DNA of 64,000 nucleotides from Gemmatimonadaceae bacterium (lineage in GTDB: Bacteria > Gemmatimonadota > Gemmatimonadetes > Gemmatimonadales > Gemmatimonadaceae): positions 61,438 through 125,437 of the forward strand of contig JAICOJ010000001.1 in NCBI GenBank assembly GCA_025930755.1, read 5' to 3'. This document shows positions 55,221-62,765 of this stretch, one piece after another; position 1 is the stretch's first letter; each line of letters opens with the position of its first letter. A program made the translations under genes and the position numbers. Under the pieces are notes generated by a model. That model saw nothing but the letters and a program-made list of their open reading frames with translations. It had not been told where the DNA came from and ran no database searches.

Positions 55221-56501
55221 ATGAACGAGGAGAGCATGCAGAGCGCCGCATCGGCCCGTCATCTGCTGGAGGTGCAGCGCGAGCGCGCGGAGCGCCTGCT
55301 CAATGGCGTGCGCGCCGGCGTGCTCGGGTTGCTCGCGATCGCGGCGCTGGCGTACGCGCCGAGCCTCACCCCGGCGTTGAATCGCGTCAACGTCCTCGTG
55401 CTCACGCCCACGCTCGCGTGGACGGTCGCGCAGTATCTCATCTTCTATCGGCGCGAACGTCTCCCGAGCTGGCTGTCGATCGCCAATCCGCTCGTCGACA
55501 TCACCGCGGTCAGCGCGATCATTCTGGGATACGCGCTCGCCCAGTCGGCTGCGCTCGCGCTCAAGACGCCAATCTTCCTGTCGTACTTCGTGATCCTCGC
55601 CGCGCGACCGATCGCGTCATCCACCGCACGCGCCGCGCTCGTCGCCGCGCTCGCGGTGATACAGTACGCGGTTCTCGTTCAGTTCTTCGTCATGTCGGGA
55701 CGCATTACGACGACATCGCCGCTGGCCGCTCCCGGTGGCTCGGGCGTCTCACTCCTCGACGAGAGCGCGAAGCTGCTCCTGCTCGCGCTGGCCGGGGCGG
55801 TGGCGACGTATGCGACCGCGTGGCACGAGCGATTGGCGATCAGCTATTTTCGTCAGGCCCGTGATCGCGAGCAGCTCGAGGCCCGGCTCGCGCGTGCGCA
55901 GCTCCAGACGCTCAAGCTGCAGCTGCAGCCGCACTTCCTGTTCAACACGCTCAACACGATCACGGCGCTCATCGGCGTCGATCCGCGCGTCGCCGAGCGC
56001 ATGGTGTCGGGCTTGAGCGAGCTGCTGCGGCTGTCGCTCCGGAACGCCGCCGAGCAGGAAGTCCCGCTCTCGCGGGAGCTCGAGCTGCTCGAGCACTACG
56101 TCGAGATCCAGCAGATCCGGTTTCGCGACCGCCTGACGGTCACGCTGGAGGTCGCTCCGGACACGATGCAGGCGCTGGTGCCGAACTTCATCCTGCAACC
56201 GCTGGTCGAGAACGCGATCCGACACGGGATCGGGCCGCGGGCCGCACCCGGGCACGTCGACGTGCGCGCGTATCGAGAGAACGGATCGCTGCACCTGCGG
56301 GTGGCCGACAATGGTGTCGGGGCGCGCACCCGTCGCTCCGAGCCCTCGGGCGAAGGCATCGGGCTCGGCAACACGAAGGCGAGGCTCGAGCACCTGTATG
56401 GCACCGACCACGCGTTCAGCGCCCAGGGCGGCACCGACGGCGGCTTCGTCGTCGACATCGTCATCCCGTTCCGTCCACGCGCCGAGACTGCGGGCGCCTA
56501 A
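55221..56501 (+). CDS. LytS-type sensor histidine kinase
   Basis: 426 residues. Residues ~30-205 contain six membrane segments with no named sensor domain. The His_kinase domain is diagnostic: LKLQLQPHFLFNTLNTIT (His238), and the HATPase_c domain shows QPLVENAIRHGIGP and VADNGVG and GIGLGNTKARLEHLYG. Begins immediately after YceI and is followed 15 nt later by its LytTR response regulator. Such pairs sense envelope or small-molecule cues. Confidence 0.93.
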   Translation: MNEESMQSAASARHLLEVQRERAERLLNGVRAGVLGLLAIAALAYAPSLTPALNRVNVLVLTPTLAWTVAQYLIFYRRERLPSWLSIANPLVDITAVSAIILGYALAQSAALALKTPIFLSYFVILAARPIASSTARAALVAALAVIQYAVLVQFFVMSGRITTTSPLAAPGGSGVSLLDESAKLLLLALAGAVATYATAWHERLAISYFRQARDREQLEARLARAQLQTLKLQLQPHFLFNTLNTITALIGVDPRVAERMVSGLSELLRLSLRNAAEQEVPLSRELELLEHYVEIQQIRFRDRLTVTLEVAPDTMQALVPNFILQPLVENAIRHGIGPRAAPGHVDVRAYRENGSLHLRVADNGVGARTRRSEPSGEGIGLGNTKARLEHLYGTDHAFSAQGGTDGGFVVDIVIPFRPRAETAGA

Positions 56502-56516
56502 CGGCTGGAGCCTCTG

Positions 56517-57356
56517 ATGGAGCAGATTCGCACGCTGATCGTCGATGATGAGCCTCTGGCGCGCCAGCATCTGCGCGGCCTGCTCGCGGACGATCCCGAG
56601 ATCGCGGTGATCGGCGAGTGCGGCAACGGCCGCGACGCCGTCGAAGCCATTCGCGCACAGCAGCCGTCGCTGGTCCTGCTCGACATTCAAATGCCGGAGC
56701 TCAACGGCCTGGCCGTCGTCGACGAGGTTGGCGCCGAGTCGATGCCGACGACCATCTTCGTCACCGCGTTCGACGAGTACGCGGTCAAGGCGTTCGATGC
56801 GCACGCCCTCGATTACGTGATGAAGCCGGTGAGTCGCGCCCGATTCCATCAGGCCATCGAGCGGGCGAAGACGCAGCTGCGCGAGCCCGTGCCCGCGACG
56901 CGCCCCCCACTCGCCGCGCTCCTCGATCAACTCCGCGTCGAAGGAACCGCCGTGCCGCGCCGCATCGCGCTCAAGCGCGATGGCCGGCTGCTCTTCGTCC
57001 GCATCGAGGACATCGACTGGATCGAGGCGGCCGACGACCATGTCGTGGTGCACGTGGGGCGGGAGCTCTATCGCCAGCGCGACACGCTCACGCGCCTGGA
57101 GCAGCGACTTCCTCCGCACAAATTCCTGCGCGTCCACCGCTCGTCGATCGTCAACGTCGACCGCATTCGCGAGATGCAGCCCTGGTTTCAAGGCGATTTC
57201 GTGCTCATTCTCGTCGACGGAACGCGGGTGACGACGGGGAGGAGCTATCGAGAGCGGGTGCGAGAGTTCATCGACCGCTCCTTGTCGGGGTCTGGTGTCT
57301 GGGGTCTGGGGTCCGGGGTGGAACGGCGCGGCAGCTTCGCTGCCGCGCTCATCTGA
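56517..57356 (+). CDS. LytTR family response regulator
   Basis: 279 residues. Receiver domain (1-120) with LIVDDEPLARQHLRGLL and phosphoacceptor Asp56 in SLVLLDIQMP, FVTAFDEYAVKAF and LDYVMKPVSRARF. LytTR DNA-binding domain (~150-255): RIALKRDGRLLFVRIEDIDWIEAADDHVVVH and HRSSIVNVDRI. The last ~23 residues (SGSGVWGLGSGVERRGSFAA...) are encoded by a GTCAGGA-family repeat element; the TGA stop is inside its CTCATCTGATGAG palindrome, so the ancestral end was about residue 256. Confidence 0.93.
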   Translation: MEQIRTLIVDDEPLARQHLRGLLADDPEIAVIGECGNGRDAVEAIRAQQPSLVLLDIQMPELNGLAVVDEVGAESMPTTIFVTAFDEYAVKAFDAHALDYVMKPVSRARFHQAIERAKTQLREPVPATRPPLAALLDQLRVEGTAVPRRIALKRDGRLLFVRIEDIDWIEAADDHVVVHVGRELYRQRDTLTRLEQRLPPHKFLRVHRSSIVNVDRIREMQPWFQGDFVLILVDGTRVTTGRSYRERVREFIDRSLSGSGVWGLGSGVERRGSFAAALI

Positions 57357-57435
57357 TGAGGGCCGCCCGCGCGAAGCGCGGCGGCCCCTTTCCATCCCTG
57401 ACCCCTGACCCCTGACCCCTGACTCCTGACTCCTT
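57285..57435. repeat. GTCAGGA-family element with double-hairpin core
   Basis: Left arm has decayed to GGGGTCTGGTGTCTGG words. Core: hairpin GGCGCGGCAGC-TTC-GCTGCCGCGC, palindrome CTCATCTGATGAG (57348-57360), hairpin GGGCCGCC-CGCGCGAAGCGCGG-GGCGGCCC, then CCTTTCC. Right arm: six TGACCCC/TGACTCC words ending in TCCTTTCACG. Located between the convergent LytTR and P450 genes and translated into both. Confidence 0.9.
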
Positions 57436-58787
57436 TCACGCAAGACCATTCGCATCCCATAGCGAGGCCGGAGCGTGATCATCGGCTTCATTGCCACGCG
57501 CTGATCGGGAGCAAGCTCGGCGCGCCAGCGCTGGGCGAGCGTCGCCAGCACCAGAACCCCTTCCGTCCACGCGAACTGGTCGCCGATGCACATCCGCGTG
57601 CCGCCACCGAAGGGGAAGTACGAGAACTTCGGGCGAGTCGCCTGAGCGTCCGGCGTCCAGCGATGCGGATCGAAGCGCTCGGGATCCGGGAACCACCGCG
57701 CGTCACGCTGCGTGACGAGTGGACTTACCACGACGAGCGATCCCGCCGGGATGCTCACGCCCGCTATCTCATACGCCTCGAGCGCCTGGCGCCCGATCGC
57801 ATACGCCGGCGGGTAGAGGCGCATCGACTCCGAAAAAACCATTCGCGCGTAGGGAAGGGCGCCGAGATCGTCGGCGGTGGCGCGGCGTCCACCAAGGACA
57901 TGGTCGATTTCCTCGTGGAGACGACCCTCGACTTCGGGGTGCTGCGAAAGCAGATACCATGTCCACGTCAGCGCGTTGGCCGTCGTTTCATGGCCGGCGA
58001 GGAACAGCGTCAGCGCCTCGTCGCGCACCTGCTGGTCCGTCATCCCTCCGCCGTCGCCCTCGGCATCCTGCGCCGACAGCAGCATCGAGAGCAGATCCCC
58101 GCGTGCAGCCCCCCGCGCGAGCTCCGCGCGCCGCTCGGCGATGAGACGGTAGACGGTCGCGTCCAACCGCGCGCGGGCGCGAGCGAATCGCCGCGTGTGG
58201 GGTAGCGGAAGCCGGTCGAGCAGCTGCATGCCGGGGATGAAAACCGTCTGGAAGAGTTGGAGCACCTCCGTGAGCGCACCTCCGATCTCATCCGCTTCAG
58301 CGTCGACGTCGGCATCGAACAGCGTACGGGCGACGATGGCCAAGGTCAGCGCCATCATCTCGTGATCCATGTCGACCGTCGCACCATCCCGCCAGCGATC
58401 ACCGGCGATCCAGCCGCGATCGACCATGACTCGCGCATACTCGGCGATACGCTGCCGATGGAAGGCCGGCTGCACCAGGCGTCGCTGACGCAGGTGGAAA
58501 TCCCCCTCGCTCGTCAGGAGGCCCTCTCCGAACAGGATCTTCGCGCGCTGAAGGACGTGTCCCTTCATGAAGGTGCGCTGATGCGTGACGAGCACATCGC
58601 GCACATGGTCGGGGTGGGCGAGAAGGTGCAGGCGAAGGTTCCCAAGCCGTGCGCGCGCGATGTCCCCCTGCTCGCGATGCAGGCCAAGGAGGAATCCGGC
58701 GAGGTCGCGTCTCGCCCGGACGACGTTGGTGAGACCGGCGATGAGTCCCATGACAGATGTATGCAGCGAGACCGGGCGCGACGCCAC
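57436..58787 (-). CDS. Cytochrome P450 (natural stop lost; frame stays open to 55749)
   Basis: From GTG 58787 (ATG 58751 is an alternative). The P450 fold fills residues 1-451: I-helix [15 protein letters not shown] (oxygen-binding AGHETT at 264-269), ExxR as E320-R323 in [18 protein letters not shown], heme loop [12 protein letters not shown] with the ligand Cys400. No stop occurs where P450 ends; the frame runs through the repeat element and on for ~560 codons antisense to the LytTR and LytS genes, ending at 55749 (1012 codons total). The end given here is the end of recognisable P450. Monooxygenase, probably soluble; substrate unknown and no ferredoxin gene is nearby. Confidence 0.88.
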
Positions 58788-58792
58788 GCCCC

Positions 58793-58821
58793 TTGGCCTC
58801 AGAGGTCCGGACAGCTAGAAT
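58793..58821 (+). promoter_or_regulatory. Putative promoter of small membrane protein gene
   Basis: -35 TTGGCC (58793-58798), 17 bp spacer, -10 TAGAAT (58816-58821). Confidence 0.4.
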
Positions 58822-58844
58822 CGTGGCACCCCTTCACCATTGCC

Positions 58845-59072
58845 ATGGCCAATCGCGCGCGCATACCCGTTCTCATCGTCGGATGGCTCATCGTCATCGG
58901 CCTTCTCGTCGCGACGTTCATCTTTTACGGCGGGACGCGACTGTCACAGCCGCACCAGCTCAACGGGTTCCCACGCATGCCGCTCTACGGCGCGATCACC
59001 TGGTGGTTCTTCCTCGCCATTCCGATGATCGGTCTCACGTACGGCGCGTTCAACGAGTGGCGAAAGAAATGA
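58845..59072 (+). CDS. Small membrane protein, 75 aa
   Basis: Not recognised. 75 residues from ATG 58845. Two hydrophobic helices: VLIVGWLIVIGLLVATFIFY (~residues 9-28) and ITWWFFLAIPMIGLTYGAF (~51-69), with basic ends (NRARIP, NEWRKK). It has its own predicted promoter and a strong terminator, so it is likely a real single-gene unit divergent from P450. Confidence 0.65.
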   Translation: MANRARIPVLIVGWLIVIGLLVATFIFYGGTRLSQPHQLNGFPRMPLYGAITWWFFLAIPMIGLTYGAFNEWRKK

Positions 59073-59099
59073 GCGCATTGCGGTGACGTGGTTGAGGCG

Positions 59100-59133
59100 C
59101 CCCCGGCGGAGAGACTGCCGGGGGTGTTTTTCT
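59100..59133 (+). terminator. Rho-independent terminator
   Basis: Stem CCCCGGC (59101-59107) / GCCGGGG (59118-59124) followed by TGTTTTTCTTTT. Confidence 0.85.
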
Positions 59134-59256
59134 TTTGGCGCAGCTCCGACCGGCTCTTCCGCCACGACGCCGGCTCTCCCTCTCCGGCGCAGGAACTTTT
59201 CAGGCGGTCACCCGTTGACCTCTCACGGTTGTGGGTACGCACTTGCTGTTCGCTTG

Positions 59257-59276
59257 AAGCAAGTACTCACTTGCTT
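59257..59276. promoter_or_regulatory. Palindromic operator of the TetR regulator
   Basis: Perfect dyad AAGCAAGT-ACTC-ACTTGCTT, 20 bp, 30 bp upstream of the TetR start and overlapping the predicted -35. A half-site ACTTGCTG lies just upstream. TetR proteins commonly bind such dyads to repress their own operon. Confidence 0.75.
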
Positions 59277-59299
59277 ACACACATGTTTCCGGCTAGACT
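59271..59299 (+). promoter_or_regulatory. Putative promoter of the TetR-efflux operon
   Basis: -35 TTGCTT (weak, inside the operator), 17 bp spacer, -10 TAGACT (59294-59299), 7 nt before the ATG. Suggests a leaderless transcript. Confidence 0.4.
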
Positions 59300-59306
59300 C
59301 CGCCCC

Positions 59307-59960
59307 ATGAACTCCATTCGCGAACGCCTTCTCGATGCCGCCGCCCGCGTCTATGCCGAAACCGGGTATCGCGGCGCTACCACGCGGCGCATCGCGCAAG
59401 AGGCCGGCGTCAACGAGATCACGCTCTTCCGTCACTTCGGCTCGAAGACCACGCTGATTCTCGAGGCCGTGCGCCAGGCCAATCTCCGCAGCGACTGTCC
59501 GTCAGTGCCCGCATCGCCCGGCGATCCCATCGGCGAGATCACGACGTGGGTGCGCGACGAGCTCCGGCACCTCACGCAGCTCCGCTCGATCATTCGCACC
59601 AGCCTCGGCGAAGTCGAGGAGCGGCCCGAGATTCTTCCCCTCCTCCGCGAAAAGCCGCTCGACGTGATCCTCGGCCTCTCGTCGTACATCGAGCAGCTGC
59701 AGCAGGAGGGGCGAGCGTCGTCGGACGTCGATGCGCGAACGGCCGCGCTGAGCTTTTTCGGGACGCTCTTCGCCGACGCGATGGGTCGTGACGTGATGCC
59801 CGAGCTCTATCACGCTTCGCTGGATGAGTCGGCCGATCGGTATGCGAACGTCTTCCTTCGCTCGATCGGGGTGGCCGGCGCAGCCGGTGGCGGGGTCCGT
59901 GGGTCCAACGGCCGATCCCGTCGGAGCAAGGGGAAGGTCAGAGGTTCCGTCGCTTCGTAA
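59307..59960 (+). CDS. TetR/AcrR family transcriptional regulator
   Basis: 217 residues from ATG 59307 (open frame extends to 59088, but promoter and operator sit between). N-terminal HTH: IRERLLDAAARVYAETGYRGATTRRIAQEAGVNEITLFRHFGSK, reading as a normal TetR helix-turn-helix at residues ~5-50. Ligand-binding helices to ~195, then a basic low-complexity tail (RGSNGRSRRSKGKVRG). Lies 21 nt upstream of the TolC gene in the same operon, so it most likely represses tolC-mfp-rnd. Confidence 0.92.
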   Translation: MNSIRERLLDAAARVYAETGYRGATTRRIAQEAGVNEITLFRHFGSKTTLILEAVRQANLRSDCPSVPASPGDPIGEITTWVRDELRHLTQLRSIIRTSLGEVEERPEILPLLREKPLDVILGLSSYIEQLQQEGRASSDVDARTAALSFFGTLFADAMGRDVMPELYHASLDESADRYANVFLRSIGVAGAAGGGVRGSNGRSRRSKGKVRGSVAS

Positions 59961-59981
59961 CGTCGGATTTCCAGAACCAGG

Positions 59982-61625
59982 ATGTCGATGATGGCTCGCA
60001 CAACGACTCTATCGATCCTCGCCGCGCTCGCGTTCGGGAGCGTGCCGCTCGAGGGACAACAGGCCGCGTCCGGACGTCAGCTCTCTCTGGAGGAAGCGCT
60101 TCGCATCGCCGAAACGGCGAGTGAAGACGTCGGCATCGCGCGTGCCGCCGCGGATCGCGCGCGCGGTGAGCAGATGCGCGCGCGAAGTGAGCTCTTTCCG
60201 CAGGTCTTCGCATCGCTCGGGTACACGCGAACGCTGGCATCGCAGTTCGAGGACATCGCCGAGAATGCGCCGCCCCGAAATCCCCAGGCGCTCGATCCGA
60301 TCGACGACAATCCCAACGACGAATTCGGGGCGACCTGCTTCAACTACCTGAATCCCGGCGGGACGACGACCGAGCGACTGGAAGGCCTGGAGAACGCGGC
60401 ACGGTGCACGAGCGCGGGCTTCGACTTCACCGCGCTTCCATTCGGCCAGCGTAACAACTGGACGCTTGGGTTGGACGTACAGCAGACGCTGTTCGCCGGC
60501 GGGCGCGTGGCGGCGCAGACCCGCATGGCCGGCGCCGGTCGCCGCATCGCCGAGACATCGCTGGCGTCGACGCGCGCGCAGCTGGTGCTCAACGTGATCG
60601 AGGCATACTACGATGCGGCGCTTGCGGACCGGCTCCTTTCGATCGCGGTCTCGACCCTCGAGCAGGCCGAGACGACGCTGCGGCACACGCAGCTGGCGCG
60701 TCAGGTGGGGAACCAACCCGAGTTCGAGCTGCTGCGTGCCACGGTGTCGCGAGACAACCAGCGCCCGATTCTCATTCAGCGCCAGTCCGATCGCGACATC
60801 GCGCTCATGCGGCTGAAGCAGCTGCTCAACCTGCCGCTCCAGGAGCCACTGACGCTGACGACGCCGCTCGACGACACGACCGTGGCCATCCCGGCGCGCC
60901 TGACGAGCGGGCCGTTGGCTCGCGCCGACTCGATCGTGCCATCCGAGCGGGCGCCGGTTCGTCAGGCGGCCGAAGCCGTGGAGGTCAGTGCCAACGCCCT
61001 GCGGATTGCAAGGTCGCAGCGACTCCCCCAGGTCAACGTCAACATGCAATACGGGCGGGTCGCGTACCCGCAAACGGGCCTGCCGGTCTGGAACGACTTC
61101 AGCACCAACTGGACGGTCGGCGTGGCGCTCCAGGTTCCGCTCTTCACCGGCGGACGCATCACCGGCGATGTGCGCGTGGCGCAGGCCGATCTGGAGGAAG
61201 CGCGGTATCGGCTGACGCAAGCCCGTGAGCTGTCGGAGCTCGACTCGTACGCGGCAATGGCGCGGCTCGAGGCCGCGGAGGCCTCGTTCGCGGCCAGCGC
61301 GGGCACGGCACAGCAAGCCGCGCGCGCGTATCACATCGCCGAGATCCGCTATCGCGAGGGGATCTCGACGCAGGTCGAGCTGTCGGACTCGCGCATTCTC
61401 CTCGAGCAGGCGTCCGCCAACCGGGCGCTCGCCGCACGCGACCTCGCGGTTGCCCGGGCGCGGGTCGCGCTGCTGCGCGATCTCCCGTTCGGCGCCATTG
61501 GAGCTCCCTCGTCAGGCGCTCCCGCGTCGCCACAGCAGGCACAGCAGCAACGGCAGCCCACTCCCCAACGCCCGCAACAGGCCGCGGCATTCACTGGCAG
61601 TCAGACCGGAGCATTCGCCCCATGA
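59982..61625 (+). CDS. TolC-family outer membrane efflux protein
   Basis: 547 residues. ATG 59982 or, with better AGGA spacing, ATG 59988. Signal peptide ends PLEGQQ. Two OEP repeats: LSLEEALRIAETASEDVGIARAAADRARG...SELFPQVFASLGYTR and NALRIARSQRLPQVNVNMQYGR...TVGVALQVPLFTGGRITGDV. An insertion of ~60 residues with two Cys (ATCFNYLNPGG, ENAARCTSAGFD) lies at ~105-150. A Gln/Pro-rich tail ends the protein. Outer-membrane duct of the pump that follows. Confidence 0.92.
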   Translation: MSMMARTTTLSILAALAFGSVPLEGQQAASGRQLSLEEALRIAETASEDVGIARAAADRARGEQMRARSELFPQVFASLGYTRTLASQFEDIAENAPPRNPQALDPIDDNPNDEFGATCFNYLNPGGTTTERLEGLENAARCTSAGFDFTALPFGQRNNWTLGLDVQQTLFAGGRVAAQTRMAGAGRRIAETSLASTRAQLVLNVIEAYYDAALADRLLSIAVSTLEQAETTLRHTQLARQVGNQPEFELLRATVSRDNQRPILIQRQSDRDIALMRLKQLLNLPLQEPLTLTTPLDDTTVAIPARLTSGPLARADSIVPSERAPVRQAAEAVEVSANALRIARSQRLPQVNVNMQYGRVAYPQTGLPVWNDFSTNWTVGVALQVPLFTGGRITGDVRVAQADLEEARYRLTQARELSELDSYAAMARLEAAEASFAASAGTAQQAARAYHIAEIRYREGISTQVELSDSRILLEQASANRALAARDLAVARARVALLRDLPFGAIGAPSSGAPASPQQAQQQRQPTPQRPQQAAAFTGSQTGAFAP

Positions 61626-62737
61626 GTCCCCAGCGCCCACTCCTCCAAGGAGCTCTCCTGATCGCCCTCACGCTGGCCGCGATGACGGGCTGCCGCCGCG
61701 ACAACGAAGCGAGCGCGGAGGAGAACACGACCCCGGTCGTCGACGTCGGCGTCGAGAACATCGCGGTCGCGGAGCAGACGATGCTGCGCGTTGGGCCGCT
61801 ACTCTCGGGATCGCTCCAGGCGGCTCGCGAGGCGGATGTTCGCGCCGAGATCACCGGGACGGTCGTCCAGTCCCTGGTCGACAACGGCCACACCGTGCAG
61901 AAGGGACAGCTGCTCGCGCGCATCGATGATACGGCGATCCGCGATCAGTGGCTGTCGGCACGGTCGTTGGTGACGTCGGCGCAAAACGCGGCGAGCGTCG
62001 CGCGACGCGACGAGGAGCGATCGCAGCGACTCGCCGAAGCCGGCGCGATCGCCGAGCGGGAGCTCGACGCGGCTCGCCAGGCGCGGATTGCCGCGGAAGC
62101 TCAGCTCGAGGATGCCCGGGCGCGTCTGTCGCTGGCGCAGCGGCAGCTCGACAACACCCAGATCCGCGCGCCTTTCGCCGGAATGGTGAGCGAGCGTGCG
62201 GCGAGCGCCGGTGACGTCGTTCAGCCCGGCTCGGAGATGTTCACGATCGTGGATCCATCGAGCATGCGCCTCGAGGCGTCGGTGCCCGCGGAAGCGCTCT
62301 CGGCGCTGCGTGTCGGTGATCCGGTGGAATTCACCGTGAACGCCTATCCGGATCGGACCTTCACCGGTCGCGTGGAGCGCATCAACCCGGCCGCCGATCC
62401 GACCACGCGGCAGGTGCGCATCTTCGTCGCGATTCCGAACGTCGGTGGTCGGCTCGTCGCGGGCTTGTTCGCGGAAGGCCGCGTCGCCACGGACGCGCGC
62501 AGCGCCGTGGTCGTGCCCGAGAACGCGGTCGACGTGCGCGGCATTCGCCCGACGGTCGTCCGCGTGAAGAACGGACGCGCCGAGCGCGTCGAGGTCGAGC
62601 TCGGTCTCGAGGACGACGCGACCGAGCGCGTGGAGATTCGCACCGGCGTGGCGGCGGGGGACACCCTGCTCGTCGGCGCGGCGTTAGGTGTTACGCCCGG
62701 CTCGCAGGTGCGCGTGACGCCGATCAGCGATCAGTAA
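61622..62737 (+). CDS. RND efflux periplasmic adaptor (membrane fusion protein)
   Basis: 371 residues; ATG overlaps the TolC stop by 4 bp (ATGA). Lipoprotein signal with lipobox MTGC. Lipoyl half-motifs: SGSLQAAREADVRAEITG and IRAPFAGMVSERAASAGD around a coiled coil (~105-165). VGDPVEFTVNAYPDRTFTGRVERINPAADPTTR is a standard MFP beta-barrel. The domain order and RND gene following 28 nt later define a complete tripartite pump. Confidence 0.93.
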   Translation: MSPQRPLLQGALLIALTLAAMTGCRRDNEASAEENTTPVVDVGVENIAVAEQTMLRVGPLLSGSLQAAREADVRAEITGTVVQSLVDNGHTVQKGQLLARIDDTAIRDQWLSARSLVTSAQNAASVARRDEERSQRLAEAGAIAERELDAARQARIAAEAQLEDARARLSLAQRQLDNTQIRAPFAGMVSERAASAGDVVQPGSEMFTIVDPSSMRLEASVPAEALSALRVGDPVEFTVNAYPDRTFTGRVERINPAADPTTRQVRIFVAIPNVGGRLVAGLFAEGRVATDARSAVVVPENAVDVRGIRPTVVRVKNGRAERVEVELGLEDDATERVEIRTGVAAGDTLLVGAALGVTPGSQVRVTPISDQ

Positions 62738-62765
62738 CAGCGGTCCTTCACCCGACGAGCATCGC

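Noticed and set aside
55749..57435. C-terminal 560 residues of the P450 frame as a real domain
   Set aside because: They are exactly antisense to LytS and LytTR and resemble no domain; explained by the lost stop.
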